Source of the DNA: Psychromonas aquimarina ATCC BAA-1526
Lineage (GTDB): Bacteria > Pseudomonadota > Gammaproteobacteria > Enterobacterales > Psychromonadaceae
Assembly: GCF_000428725.1 (NCBI RefSeq)
Contig: NZ_KE386791.1
Span: 416,208-480,207 of the forward strand
Length of the DNA: 64,000 bases
Direction of reading: 5' to 3'
Below, in pieces: positions 17,205-25,992 of this stretch. Below the pieces are notes generated by a model. It was not told where the DNA came from, did no database searches, and worked only from the letters and a program-made list of their open reading frames with translations. A program made the translations under genes and the position numbers. The stretch's first letter is position 1, and each line of letters starts with the position of its first letter.

Positions 17205-17792
17205 TTAGATTTTCGGTTCAAATCTATAGTGACCAGTGATTTTGTAGTCAAAAAGTATATCTTCAATCTCAGGTCCTGAGCCGATGTTGTGAACGACATA
17301 AGGATGAGAGCCAAACACTGACTTTTTGTTAACCAATATACCTATGTGGGGAAGGTTTCCCGGGAGCATCCATGTGACAATATCACCAGCACGATAGTCT
17401 TCACCACGCTGGCTAACAGGTAAAGAAATCGCATTCCGTTCAAAAAATGCCTGTAGATTTGGTACTCGACGATGATCAATGTTCCGATCAGTTCTCGATA
17501 ACCCCCATATCTTTTTAGAAGGATAGTGACTGAAATTGTCACGCATATCTTCGTGAACCAAGACCTGAAGATCAACTCCCAGCTTACGATAACTACGAAT
17601 AATTACATCCGTACAAACACCAATACCTGAAGGAACATCGCCGTTAGGATAACTTAGTTTATGGTATGAACCGTCGTATCTAACCTGAAACTCTGTTCTC
17701 TCTTCCGCTGCTTCAACTAACCGCTCGGAAAAATCGCTGGCAAAGCTCATAAATGAGAAAAGAGACAGTATTAAAAATGGAATTCGATTCAT
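17205..17792 (-). CDS. DUF1287 (YijF-like) secreted protein
   Basis: A protein of 195 aa from ATG 17792 (GGAAGA upstream). An upstream extension of the frame to 17915 is translated attC and is not real coding. It has a signal peptide (MNRIPFLILSLFSFMSFAS), then a DUF1287 domain: VRYDGSYHKLSYPNGDVPSGIGVCTDVIIRSYR with a conserved Cys in GVCTDV, KIWGLSRTDRNIDHRRVPNL, and PHIGILVN. The fold resembles NlpC/P60-type cysteine peptidases, with Cys and His in these motifs, so a cell-wall role is possible. It sits directly downstream of an attC and is therefore a likely cassette gene. Confidence 0.8.
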   Translation of the reverse strand: MNRIPFLILSLFSFMSFASDFSERLVEAAEERTEFQVRYDGSYHKLSYPNGDVPSGIGVCTDVIIRSYRKLGVDLQVLVHEDMRDNFSHYPSKKIWGLSRTDRNIDHRRVPNLQAFFERNAISLPVSQRGEDYRAGDIVTWMLPGNLPHIGILVNKKSVFGSHPYVVHNIGSGPEIEDILFDYKITGHYRFEPKI

Positions 17793-17810
17793 AATCATTC
17801 TTCCTAAAAA

Positions 17811-17892
17811 TATAACGCCTGCTGAACAGAAACAATGGCTGGCTAAAATCACGAAGTAATGACCAGCTGATATTTTTCCGTTAAAGCACCTA
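17811..17892 (-). repeat. attC: attC-like integron recombination site
   Basis: Read on the minus strand, an arm GCTTTAACGGAAAAATATC is mirrored by one ending GTTCAGCAGGCGTTATA. The arms pair imperfectly around AGCTGGTC/GCCAGC, as attC hairpins do, and the site ends in the G^TTA-type core GCGTTATAT. It overlaps the stop of the upstream methyltransferase gene. Confidence 0.7.
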
Positions 17893-19098
17893 GCACGCAG
17901 CGCAAACATTTCCATGGCGTTTGGGGATGTTTGCTCTAATTACGATATTTCTAGGCGTAATCTGATAGTCACAAAACTCTTCTAGTACCACTTGATAGCC
18001 CTGCTCCTGTAAGTATAAAGCTCTATCTAAAATGAGCCACATTTCTAACGGCCGTCTAAAAACATGGCGCACCAATTCCATTTTTTGTATGCTGGCGGCT
18101 CTAATTTCTCCAAGCGATAGATACTGCTGCCAGTCTACCTGCCCGGGCGCTGTTAAATTATGCTGTTGTAAACACCAGCAGGCGAAATCCTTAAACTCTC
18201 CGCTAAACCAGCTTTTATTCACAGAAGGAATAGGTACATAATGTAAATCCTGCATTAAGTCAGCCCTTAAAGCTTGATAGGCCAAGCGCCAAGTCACTTC
18301 TTTCTGGCGTAAGACTGCGGCCCTGTTACCTCCTGTTAGCTGTGACTGTACGGCCATTTTTATCTGATCTTTATTTAAGGCTAACTGGCTCTGCTGCGCA
18401 TAGCTGGACAAACTTTGATACGTTTCAGCTTCTGTTAAATGGTAACAGCAAGGGATCAAATCTATGTTTTCAACTTGATGTTTAACACTTTCTGCAAGCA
18501 TCTTTGTATGTAAATCACCACAGGCATGCATAGCTACAACATGCTGCTTACCTGCAAGCAGTTCGGCCTGAGTCGTTAATACATCCGCATGAATAAATTT
18601 CTGCGGCAGCTGCAGCTTGTCGGCCTGCGTTTGCCCTTGTTGACACAGCTCAGCCTGCCACTCAATACTGTCAATTGAAGTTTGGTGATGAAATGCCAGA
18701 ATGCGGCCTAGGTGCCCTTTTCCTGCACACCACTCCACAATCGAGCGGTTTTTAAATGGAAAGCTTTGACTAAAGGCCTGTATTTGCTGCCATTTTCTCC
18801 CTGCAATATTAGTTTTCAGCCAGAATGGAGAGGCTGCTTCCGTTTGCGCACTCATCGCCAGTTGATGTTTTTCACCCCAGGCGAACATATCCGGAAAAAA
18901 GTCTGAAAAACACATTTTCTGCCGCTCAAGCTGAGTATCAATTTTATTAAAATCACTCGCTTTCAGTTCATCAACATACCGGGTTAATGCTGGATTTGAC
19001 CATGGGTAATCATGATGCTGAAACGGGATAAACTGCCAGTACGAACTGTATTTGTGGAGCAGATTATCGAGTTCAAGAAATGCGTTAACTAAATTCAT
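17890..19098 (-). CDS. Methyltransf_32-type SAM-dependent methyltransferase
   Basis: A 402-aa protein. The central Rossmann domain opens with IVEWCAGKGHLGRILAF (about residues 130-146), the motif I of the Methyltransf_32 family (also seen in eukaryotic GSTCD and METTL25). It continues with VVAMHACGDLHTKML, typical HACGD, and LIPCCYH. The N-terminal 120 residues and the C-terminal 130 residues are specific extensions. The substrate is unknown, although RNA is suspected for relatives. It is divergent from the B12 radical SAM gene at 19320. The stop codon merges with an attC, an unusually large gene for a cassette. Confidence 0.8.
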   Translation of the reverse strand: MNLVNAFLELDNLLHKYSSYWQFIPFQHHDYPWSNPALTRYVDELKASDFNKIDTQLERQKMCFSDFFPDMFAWGEKHQLAMSAQTEAASPFWLKTNIAGRKWQQIQAFSQSFPFKNRSIVEWCAGKGHLGRILAFHHQTSIDSIEWQAELCQQGQTQADKLQLPQKFIHADVLTTQAELLAGKQHVVAMHACGDLHTKMLAESVKHQVENIDLIPCCYHLTEAETYQSLSSYAQQSQLALNKDQIKMAVQSQLTGGNRAAVLRQKEVTWRLAYQALRADLMQDLHYVPIPSVNKSWFSGEFKDFACWCLQQHNLTAPGQVDWQQYLSLGEIRAASIQKMELVRHVFRRPLEMWLILDRALYLQEQGYQVVLEEFCDYQITPRNIVIRANIPKRHGNVCAAC

Positions 19099-19319
19099 CT
19101 TGGCTCTATATGTAGAAAAATTTCAATTTAACCTTAATTTACCTATTTTAGCGAGTAACTATTTAGCTTTAGGCATTGATTTCTTATCACCAGTACTAAC
19201 TGACAGACCTGTTTATAGTTGATATAACAGGAGTGTCGGCTGCGCATAATAGATACTGAATAGCGTAAACAATTGCTGTATCATCGCGTGCAGATTTTTC
19301 ACAGTATTTAAGAACCACT

Positions 19320-20936
19320 ATGGCAGCACAAAAATTTAATCCAGAGCAGACAGATTTAACAGCAGATGATCGTTTTGACTCAGAAAAACAGAGCGCACTG
19401 CTTAAGCGCAACAAAGAACAAACCTCAGGTAAAATCGTACTTGCTACGATTAACGCCAGGTTTATCCATGCAAGTTTGGGATTACGCTATCTATACGCTA
19501 ATTTACAAGAATTACAAAGCGCTTGTGAGATAAAAGAGTTTGTTATTCAAACCCGTGCCATGGATATTGTTGAGCAGATCTTGGAATCAAAACCAGAGAT
19601 TGTGGGTTTTGGTGTCTATATCTGGAACATAGTTGAAACTACAAATGTTGTCAGCCTGTTAAAGGTGATCGCGCCGGAAATCAAGATCATTTTAGGCGGG
19701 CCGGAAGTGAGTTATGAAACCGAGCAGCAGGCTATTGTCGACTCAGCAGATTTCGTATTGACAGGTGCGGCTGATTTAAGTTTTTATCAACTGTGTAAAG
19801 ATATATTAAATGCGTCGGAACCTGACAAAAAAATCCTTAAATCTAAGCCCGTTGAATTAAAAGATATTGAATTACCCTATCAGTATTACAGCGATGCAGA
19901 TTTAAAGCATCGTCTGCTCTATGTTGAAGCATCACGCGGCTGCCCGTTCAAATGTGAATTTTGTTTATCATCATTAGACAAAGTATCAAATCCATTTGAG
20001 CTGGACTTATTTCTTGAACAGATGGAGATCCTCTATCAACGTGGTGCGAGAAATTTTAAATTTATCGATAGAACCTTTAATTTAAACATTCAAAAAACCA
20101 TGCAGATTATGCAGTTTTTCTTAGATAGATTAACTGACGATCTCTTTCTACATTTTGAAGTGGTACCGGACCATCTGCCTAAAAAATTAAAAGAGCTGCT
20201 GACCCAGTTTCCCGAAGGCACTTTGCAGTTTGAAGTGGGGATTCAAACCTTTAAACCAGAGGTACAAGCTAATATCAGCCGTAAGCAGAATAATCCTAAA
20301 TCAAAAGAAAATTTACTTTGGTTAAGAGAACATACCAACGCACATATTCATGCGGATCTTATTTTTGGTTTACCGGGTGAAACCTTGGAAACATTTAAAG
20401 AGAGCTTTAACGAACTCTATCACTGCCGCCCCCATGAGGTTCAACTGGGCATTTTAAAGCGTCTAAAAGGTACTCCAATAATCCGCCACACTGAAACATT
20501 CGACCTGCGTTTTAGTCCATTGCCGCCGTTTACTATATTAAGTAATGATTGTGTTGATTTTGCGACCATGCAGCGTTTTACCCGCTTTGCTCGATACTGG
20601 GATATGATTGGTAATTCTGGGCATTTTAAACATTCGCTGGCAGAGATGTTATCTGAAAATCCTTTTGATGATTTTATGGCGATCGCAGACTGGCTCTTTA
20701 GCCAAACGAAACAAACACACAAAATTAACCAGAAAAGACTTTACGAGCTAGTTTCGCAATCAGTCCAAGCTTTATTTCCAGACAGGCATCAGCTTGTTGT
20801 TTCTAAAATGGAATTAGACTTCCCCTCGGCGAAACTAAAAAGCCGCTTCAGCAATCTCAATCTTTATGCGGGTCAGCAGAGTGAATCAACAAGGCCAAAC
20901 AAGTTAGCGCAGCGCCAGCAGCGACATGCGTTATAA
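19320..20936 (+). CDS. B12-binding radical SAM protein (DUF4080 type)
   Basis: A protein of 538 aa. Residues about 38-170 form a cobalamin-binding-like Rossmann domain (VLATINARFIHASLGLRYLY, then IVGFGVYIWN and ILGGPEVSY). The radical SAM core follows with the 4Fe-4S motif CPFKCEFC (C-x3-C-x2-C). The fold continues through FEVVPDHLPKKL and HIHADLIFGLPGETLETF, and the C-terminal 130 residues match the DUF4080 module. It is probably a cytoplasmic methyltransferase or rearrangement enzyme. The substrate is unknown. The first 35 residues are poorly conserved-looking, so a later start is possible. Confidence 0.88.
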   Translation: MAAQKFNPEQTDLTADDRFDSEKQSALLKRNKEQTSGKIVLATINARFIHASLGLRYLYANLQELQSACEIKEFVIQTRAMDIVEQILESKPEIVGFGVYIWNIVETTNVVSLLKVIAPEIKIILGGPEVSYETEQQAIVDSADFVLTGAADLSFYQLCKDILNASEPDKKILKSKPVELKDIELPYQYYSDADLKHRLLYVEASRGCPFKCEFCLSSLDKVSNPFELDLFLEQMEILYQRGARNFKFIDRTFNLNIQKTMQIMQFFLDRLTDDLFLHFEVVPDHLPKKLKELLTQFPEGTLQFEVGIQTFKPEVQANISRKQNNPKSKENLLWLREHTNAHIHADLIFGLPGETLETFKESFNELYHCRPHEVQLGILKRLKGTPIIRHTETFDLRFSPLPPFTILSNDCVDFATMQRFTRFARYWDMIGNSGHFKHSLAEMLSENPFDDFMAIADWLFSQTKQTHKINQKRLYELVSQSVQALFPDRHQLVVSKMELDFPSAKLKSRFSNLNLYAGQQSESTRPNKLAQRQQRHAL

Positions 20937-21247
20937 AACGGTGATGCTAGAACGCCACTAAATCAAGCCAGGTTTTCCTAAACCGAGTCTGCTAAGCAGG
21001 CTTGGTGTTTTCCGTACTAACCGCACCGCGTTTATCATCCCTGGTGAATACGTACAAAAACTGGAGCGTCCATATATGTCCTCGCTTTTTGAGGAGTAAC
21101 ACTGACACTTAACGCTTTGCTCAGCAAGCATTATGCGCCCAGTGACTGCCTTGTATGCGAGTTTTAAAAACACGATGTATTTCACAATACATAACTCGAA
21201 ACATTACTAAAATAATTATTAATTAGAACAATGCCAGGAGCACCATC
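20937..21247. other. 311-bp spacer with a possible gene remnant
   Basis: A plus-strand open stretch ends in TSLFEE-like codons and TAA near 21101 (SLLSRLGVFRTNRTAF, then IIPGEYVQKLERPYM). It has no start signal and could be the tail of a deleted gene. Nothing else is evident. A hairpin, CTGCTAAGCAG, lies near 20990. Confidence 0.25.
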
Positions 21248-21559
21248 ATGGGTGAAGTCATTGCACAATTAATAATTATTGGTGGAAACCATTTAGCTTT
21301 CCATTTAGGACGACTATTTCTTACTATCTGTTCATTTGGAAAATTATCCATTGAACCTTTGCCAAAAAAGTACCCAGCAAATTGGGTTCAAGCATTTGAC
21401 GGTGAAAAAGTCGAACAAGCATCAACTAAAGCTCACTATAATATGTCCTATTCAATAGCTATCGCTATCGGCTGCGTAATCATCATTACACTTTTTGGTT
21501 TTGGATTATTCTTCTTTAGCGAAGCTTTATTCGAACAAAAGCTTCAAAGTATCAATTGA
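21248..21559 (+). CDS. Small membrane protein, unknown
   Basis: A protein of 103 aa, with AGGAG 7 nt before ATG. Residues about 3-33 are hydrophobic with His and Gly interruptions (IAQLIIIGGNHLAFHLGRLF), and residues 69-93 form a clear transmembrane helix (IAIAIGCVIIITLFGFGLFF). I do not recognise the family. It is alone on the plus strand between minus-strand genes, with its end overlapping the remnant of another frame. Confidence 0.6.
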   Translation: MGEVIAQLIIIGGNHLAFHLGRLFLTICSFGKLSIEPLPKKYPANWVQAFDGEKVEQASTKAHYNMSYSIAIAIGCVIIITLFGFGLFFFSEALFEQKLQSIN

Positions 21560-21644
21560 TTTTACCCCGCCTCAACGGCAGGCGCTCAACCACTATCTGC
21601 ATGCTTTACAGCAAGAGTTACAAACTCGACTATATCAATTTTAA
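21552..21644 (+). pseudogene. C-terminal coding remnant
   Basis: A 30-codon frame (IDFTPPQRQALNHYL, then HALQQELQTRLYQF) runs to a TAA. It overlaps the end of the previous gene in another frame and has no start. The helical, charged composition suggests the last part of a real protein. The rest of the gap to 21900 holds nothing I can support. Confidence 0.3.
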
Positions 21645-21900
21645 AAAATTTCATAACGACATACATCCTAATTAAAAAGTTTACGCCCTGCTGACAGGTA
21701 ATAAAATGCCTGGTTAAAATAAGCGTGAAGAAGAAACGCCTGCTGTTTTTATGTGAACCAGGGAATAGTGATTGAACGGAAAAGATAGAACAGCCAGCCT
21801 TTTCAAAAAAAGCCTCTTTATTTTAGGTATCCAAAGATTTGAGGTTATGATGGCGATGTTATCAAGCATACCGTCGTTAAAGTTATATAATAACGGGTGC

Positions 21901-22422
21901 TCATAGCGACACAAACCATGCAGAAGCTCTAATCACACTGCGTTCATGGCCGGTCGCCTTCAAGAATTCGACACTTTCACTCTTAGTCAGCACATAGGTT
22001 TCGGTATTTACCAGCGGATGACACTGAAATGCCTGCTGCCGCCAGATATCATCATCCATCAGCAGTTCAACCCGGTTTTCACTGTCATTGATCAGCGCCA
22101 GCAGCGACACGGAACCCGGTGTTACCCGCAGATATTTATCCAGCCGCTCTGCTGAAGCAAATCCCAGGCGGGAAATAGACATCTGCTTGGACAGTTGTTT
22201 CAGATCAACCTTCTTTTCCGGTGTCGTTAACAGCAGAAAATGGCGACGGCCATAGTTATCCCTCAGAAACAGATTCTTTAGCCTTGTTCCCTGGCGCTGC
22301 AGGTTCAACTTGTCAGCCTCATCACAAGTCGCAAGGGGGGGATGTTCATAGCACACCGGGCGTATATTCAGCTGTATAAGCAGTGTATCCAGCGATGCTT
22401 TGGCAGTGATAAGATCTGTCAT
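21901..22422 (-). CDS. proX: Prolyl-tRNA deacylase (ProX/ProXp-ala)
   Basis: A 173-aa single YbaK/INS-like editing domain. Seen: PVCYEHPPLATCDEADKLN, LKNLFLRDNYGRRHFLLLT with the Lys of the editing site (K49 region), KQLSKQMSISRLGFASAERLDKYL, and GSVSLLALIND (the family GSVSPFALIND). It hydrolyses Ala-tRNA-Pro in trans, backing up ProRS fidelity in the cytoplasm. The length matches the standalone family. No attC adjoins it, so it is probably a core gene within the accessory region. Confidence 0.9.
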   Translation of the reverse strand: MTDLITAKASLDTLLIQLNIRPVCYEHPPLATCDEADKLNLQRQGTRLKNLFLRDNYGRRHFLLLTTPEKKVDLKQLSKQMSISRLGFASAERLDKYLRVTPGSVSLLALINDSENRVELLMDDDIWRQQAFQCHPLVNTETYVLTKSESVEFLKATGHERSVIRASAWFVSL

Positions 22423-22693
22423 CTGTAAACATTTCCTCTATTCATACAGTAATTCAAGCCGCATCTATATTCGTAAATGCAGGCCAAACTTTACATTTAC
22501 TCATGCAGCCGTCAATAAATACCCTTCCATTCAAAAGAACTTTTTCATCACCACTCATACTCGAGCCAGGATAAGCTTTAACGATTATTTCTAAATGCCG
22601 CTATTACACAAGTTACCCGCTTTAACTACGGATGAACTCAGCAGAAAAATTACTAATAAAAATATCTCTGCAAACCTTTATATTATGCTCTAT

Positions 22694-23047
22694 TTAAGGC
22701 GCATCTTTTTCATCATGCTGCCAGGGCCATCGACCTTCGACTTCAAGATGAAGCGTCACACTGAGGAAAGTACGTATTAATATAATCAGCCCAAGGACGG
22801 CTACGTTCTCTAATGTATTTGCCACAACCACTGTTCTTATAATGTCTCCGGCAATTAAAAATTCTAAGCCCAGCATAATAGACCGGCCTAGTTGTCTTCG
22901 GTAGGTACGATAGGCGGCACCTTCTGCTAACTGCCGATATGAACGCAGAAAGGTAACCGAAGAAAGTATTGATCCGATAAGAACAACAAGAACACCAATA
23001 GCCTCAATGCCGTAACCTGCTGCAGATATTATTTCAGTAAATTCCAT
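22694..23047 (-). CDS. DUF1622 membrane protein
   Basis: A 117-aa protein with three predicted transmembrane helices (about residues 12-32, 52-72 and 79-98). It has the DUF1622 layout: an IEAIGVLVVLIGSILS helix, then FLRSYRQLAEGAAYRTYRRQLGRSIMLGLEFLIAGDIIRTV with the conserved R-x(2)-LGR and EFLIAGDIIRT, and LIRTFLSVTLHLEVEGRWPW. The function is unknown. The upstream spacer ends in TTTAAACGGCGTTAGG, suggesting it was captured next to an attC. Confidence 0.85.
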   Translation of the reverse strand: MEFTEIISAAGYGIEAIGVLVVLIGSILSSVTFLRSYRQLAEGAAYRTYRRQLGRSIMLGLEFLIAGDIIRTVVVANTLENVAVLGLIILIRTFLSVTLHLEVEGRWPWQHDEKDAP

Positions 23048-23075
23048 AGATTTTTCCCTGTTAATTATCCGTTTT

Positions 23076-23120
23076 CCTAACGCCGTTTAAAGCCCTAAAA
23101 GCAACTGCTATTGTTTAATT
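23076..23120 (-). repeat. attC: Shortened attC-like remnant
   Basis: Minus-strand TTTAAACGGCGTTAGG has the right-hand end of an attC (core GCGTTAGG). The left part is reduced to AACAATAGCAGTTG, so the hairpin is incomplete. It lies between two small membrane-protein genes. Confidence 0.4.
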
Positions 23121-23129
23121 ACATACTCT

Positions 23130-23555
23130 TCATTTCCAATAGAGTAAGCCAAATTCTATGCCCAAAGGAATAACAAACCCAAAGAAAACGCCACCTAAAG
23201 CATAAACGCTCAAAATCCAGTCTGCATCATTTTTTGGTAAATCGATATTTGGATGCTTAACAAATGTACCTTTCACCAATATAGTTCTATAGATAAGTCT
23301 TGGGTAAAATCCATACAAAGAAAATACTCGCCTGCAGTATAGTAATTGCGCCATAAAACAGAAAAACACAACTGTAAACGGCATGAAAGCGATAATATGC
23401 TTACCGTCATTTGCATTAAAGGACACAATACAACAGAAAATTAACAGGCTTAAAATTAACCCGCCAGCTATTTTCAGAGTAAATTTAAGGTGATAAACAG
23501 GCTCTAACACCACATATAAAATGGCTAAAGCATATATTTGTAACCAAAAATCCAT
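23130..23555 (-). CDS. Small integral membrane protein, unknown
   Basis: A protein of 141 aa with four likely transmembrane segments (about residues 4-20, 26-44, 51-72 and 114-134). Between helices 3 and 4 there is a basic/aromatic loop (CRRVFSLYGFYPRLIYRTIL). I do not recognise the family. It shares its strand with a run of small membrane-protein genes and a shortened attC lies downstream of it, so a cassette origin is likely. Confidence 0.55.
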   Translation of the reverse strand: MDFWLQIYALAILYVVLEPVYHLKFTLKIAGGLILSLLIFCCIVSFNANDGKHIIAFMPFTVVFFCFMAQLLYCRRVFSLYGFYPRLIYRTILVKGTFVKHPNIDLPKNDADWILSVYALGGVFFGFVIPLGIEFGLLYWK

Positions 23556-23686
23556 TTATATAATTACTCAACTCTAATTATAAGATTAACGTGGTAAACA
23601 ACAGTCCATAAAACGACGTTGTTTTGCCGGCTTGTTCTTTCAGCAAAACGATGGCAGCCGTTAATGCACCTGCTTGATCTGCTTTG

Positions 23687-23989
23687 TCAGGCTGTTCTCA
23701 AAGCAGACAGCTTCCAGTAAAACAACATCAAGGACAATACTGACCACGGCATTAGCAGCCACCAATAGAAAGATGTTGTACCGTCTATTCTGTAGCCATA
23801 GATTAAAATCCCTGCACTTACTAACAACGATATGCAGTAAATGAACCAAAGGCCAACTAAAACATTATTGGCAAAATTTGAGGTGTTATGTGTATGTTCT
23901 GCACATGCATAAAAAATCCCCCCCATTCCAACTGCCCCGCCAAAAGATATTTGGGCAAATGACAATAAAATCACCATCCAAAGTGACAT
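23687..23989 (-). CDS. Small integral membrane protein, unknown
   Basis: A protein of 100 aa with three hydrophobic helices (about residues 3-27, 44-65 and 75-93). The first helix is Gly-rich and amphipathic (SFGGAVGMGGIFYAC), followed by a polar loop with HTHNTSN. No family is recognised. The downstream spacer (23560-23686) contains an inverted repeat around GTTTTGC/GCAAAAC that may be a degraded attC. Confidence 0.55.
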   Translation of the reverse strand: MSLWMVILLSFAQISFGGAVGMGGIFYACAEHTHNTSNFANNVLVGLWFIYCISLLVSAGILIYGYRIDGTTSFYWWLLMPWSVLSLMLFYWKLSALRTA

Positions 23990-24004
23990 GATTTCTTCCT
24001 TGTT

Positions 24005-24120
24005 TAGTAGGTCTCACCACACAAAAAGTGGGCACGTTATGCACTATAAAGTTTTATTAAGGGCTGGTATGAAACGACAGTCCCCGGAGGGCCGAAGGCC
24101 CGGAATGAACTTAGCAGCTT
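24005..24120 (-). repeat. Possible attC or degraded cassette boundary
   Basis: After the stop of the gene at 24122, the minus strand reads TAATAAGCTGCTAAG. A compact hairpin follows (CCGGGCCTTCGGCCC), and the segment ends in GTGCATAACG. The order of a left core, an internal hairpin and a right core is like an attC, but arm pairing is poor. Confidence 0.35.
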
Positions 24121-24121
24121 A

Positions 24122-24808
24122 TTAGGTGCACGTCTTTTCGCCGGCATAGTTAATTTTGTAGTTATGATAGCTATCGAGAACTTGATGATAAATGCCCGCA
24201 GACTTAACAATTGCGGCAGGATGAAAAGCATTAATCAGTAACATATTATTATACTTGTGAACCCGTTTACACACATGCTCCATCTCAGGGAAAACGTGTT
24301 TCTTTACCGGCTTGAATGTACCACAAAGTACAATTACATCAGGTTTAATAAGCTCAACCTGGCGTTTTATATAAGGAGCATATTCATTAACATGGGCATC
24401 AAACGACTTTTTGTTTGTCCTGGATCCACCTGCAGTTTTTCGCATATTAATATATGCGATACTCCAAGCAGCTTCCTTTCCAAAGGATTTTGCATCCTTA
24501 AAACTAGGTACTTCCCCGGAATAGTTTGCTAAACCATAAGCCCATCGACCGACTCTTCGGAGCACTTTTCCTTTCCACCAGCAGCTCTTCTTTGAGGACA
24601 ATGCGTTAGTTATAGCATTTACCACATTTTGCCTGGCTTTATTGGTTTCTTTAAGTATGAAGAGAACCTTCAGGTCTGATCTTTCCCAATGATCGGGAGA
24701 AATAATTCCATCACGGTTGAAATGCCATTTTTCAGTAGGGAATTTCTTTTCCCATACATCAAGAAGTGAATCATGGCATTCAACTTTACTTATTGTTAGA
24801 TCATCCAT
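24122..24808 (-). CDS. Uracil-DNA-glycosylase-like fold protein, unknown function
   Basis: A protein of 228 aa. Motif positions recall the UDG superfamily: a first strand KVLFILKETN (about residues 47-56), a WSIAYINMRKTAGGS segment (about 113-127), LIKPDVIVLCGT (about 151-162) and a C-terminal loop NAFHPAA (about 192-198), where UDGs have an H-P motif. The glycosylase water-activating motif GQDPYH-like sequence is replaced by KETN, so a glycosylase activity is uncertain. A nucleic-acid or nucleoside-related role is inference. It lies in the cassette-like region and is preceded by a GGGGCAGTCTTGT repeat. Confidence 0.5.
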   Translation of the reverse strand: MDDLTISKVECHDSLLDVWEKKFPTEKWHFNRDGIISPDHWERSDLKVLFILKETNKARQNVVNAITNALSSKKSCWWKGKVLRRVGRWAYGLANYSGEVPSFKDAKSFGKEAAWSIAYINMRKTAGGSRTNKKSFDAHVNEYAPYIKRQVELIKPDVIVLCGTFKPVKKHVFPEMEHVCKRVHKYNNMLLINAFHPAAIVKSAGIYHQVLDSYHNYKINYAGEKTCT

Positions 24809-24885
24809 CTCAATATCTCATCCATAAAAATTGAGGGGCAGTCTTGTATTTTGCTGACAACTCCAATTGAAAATATAACAGCTTA

Positions 24886-25335
24886 TTAGGCAATATTTGC
24901 TAAAAACTTAGGGTTTTTTAAGGCTAAATCATAATCATACTTTCGATAGAAAGGCCATATACTTTTGTCACCAAGTAGGTAATCATCGGTGCTTATACTC
25001 TTAAAAAAGACTCCACTAGAAATCCTATAGAACAATACTTTTAATGATCTTACAGAAAGTAAACTAACTCTCGGCCATTCATACTCAAGTTCAGAATGTA
25101 GGAAAATAATCCAGCGACAGATCACTCGTTTATCATGCTTTGATAGTTCGATTTTATGAGATTTAAAATCATCATATAAAAACCATGATTGCTCAAACAC
25201 TTCAAAAACAGCCCTATCATCAGAATCAAAGTGGCCTTCAAACTCTAAGTCATCATACTCAAGGTTATCAATTTGTCCGCTAATTAAGTGCCTCAGCTTT
25301 TCAGATAGTAACTTTCTCTTTTCGATATCGATCAA
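24886..25335 (-). CDS. Hypothetical protein, 149 aa
   Basis: No signal or transmembrane segment. It is acidic in the first half (LEYDDLEFEGHFDSDDRAVF) and aromatic-rich in the second (WPRVSLLSVRSLKVLFYR and WPFYRKYDYDL). I do not recognise the family. Soluble acidic proteins of this kind are common as orphan cassette genes. Its start lies 25 bp from the attC at 25361, which supports that reading. Confidence 0.55.
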   Translation of the reverse strand: MIDIEKRKLLSEKLRHLISGQIDNLEYDDLEFEGHFDSDDRAVFEVFEQSWFLYDDFKSHKIELSKHDKRVICRWIIFLHSELEYEWPRVSLLSVRSLKVLFYRISSGVFFKSISTDDYLLGDKSIWPFYRKYDYDLALKNPKFLANIA

Positions 25336-25360
25336 ACTAAGCCCCTATACGAAATGTGTT

Positions 25361-25459
25361 GTATAACGCCCATACCACGAGCAATTGAATGTTGGACTGC
25401 TTTTTTGCATCCTTTGATTTTTCGCAAAAAACAGGCCGACGTTTAATTGTCCCTGTACA
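25361..25459 (-). repeat. attC: attC integron recombination site
   Basis: On the minus strand, the arm CAATTAAACGTCGGCCTG and the reverse complement of the other arm, CAATTGAATGTTGGACTG, match nearly throughout. The inner stem TTTTTTGC/GCAAAAAA closes it, and the site ends with GGGCGTTATAC. This is the imperfect palindrome and core expected for attC. Confidence 0.8.
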
Positions 25460-25477
25460 AATTTTTGTCCGCTGTAA

Positions 25478-25882
25478 TTACTGGCATAGAATTTCCTTAA
25501 CCTTGCCCAATGATAAAACCTTATTCAACTTCGCTGTATCAGGTTCGTAACCACCAGTATCGGTATAATTAGATACAATAATTGAAGCTGTTCCAGAGTA
25601 ACCACAATGACCTTGCTTTTTAGGCGGTACTTTAAGTGATTTTCTTGCTTCAATATTTGGTGCAAAACAAAACCATACTGACCGATTACTTTTTTGTTTT
25701 CTAATTACTAATTTTGCAGTTTCATCATTTGGATTAAAACACACTACATCACCTAAATACTCTAACGATTCTGCATCTGTGTAATACGTATAATCACCAA
25801 CAAAGGTTATTTCTTGGTTTGCAAGTGAACTAAATGAAAAAAGAAAAACAATTCCACTACAAAAATTGCGAAACACCTTCAT
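25478..25882 (-). CDS. Secreted hypothetical protein, 134 aa
   Basis: It has a signal peptide (residues 1-22, MKVFRNFCSGIVFLFSFSSL), followed by a small domain with six Cys (VVCFN, WFCFAP, GHCGYSG, ILCQ plus the signal). Two or more disulfides are likely in the periplasm. The family is not recognised. Its stop is 18 bp before the attC, so it forms a complete cassette with that site. Confidence 0.6.
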   Translation of the reverse strand: MKVFRNFCSGIVFLFSFSSLANQEITFVGDYTYYTDAESLEYLGDVVCFNPNDETAKLVIRKQKSNRSVWFCFAPNIEARKSLKVPPKKQGHCGYSGTASIIVSNYTDTGGYEPDTAKLNKVLSLGKVKEILCQ

Positions 25883-25914
25883 TGAAACTCCTTTACAGCT
25901 GACGCCTTAATACT

Positions 25915-25985
25915 TGGCAAAATTTTGAAATTCGAGGGGCAGTCTTGTCTTTTACTTTAAAAAGTAAGACTTGATCCCATATATG
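25915..25985. repeat. Transposase-end-like repeat GGGGCAGTCTTGT
   Basis: TTCGAGGGGCAGTCTTGT followed by an inverted repeat of TTACTTT/AAAGTAA occurs here. A second copy of the core lies at about 24830-24845 and a variant, TTCGAGGGTCAGGTTTATTTTGC, at 30098-30120. These resemble the GGGGTCAGGTCTTG leader found beside Y1 (REP/IS200-like) transposase genes. No transposase gene is present. Confidence 0.4.
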
Positions 25986-25992
25986 TTATTTA

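Noticed and set aside
17793-17915. N-terminal extension of the DUF1287 gene
   Set aside because: These codons are translated attC sequence; the ATG at 17792 with its own ribosome-binding site gives a proper signal peptide.
19228-19256. dif-like site (TGCGCATAAT)
   Set aside because: Only one recombinase-binding arm resembles dif; the second arm does not match.
20958-21185. 75-aa minus-strand frame
   Set aside because: It has no credible ribosome-binding site or known motif and lies opposite a possible plus-strand remnant.
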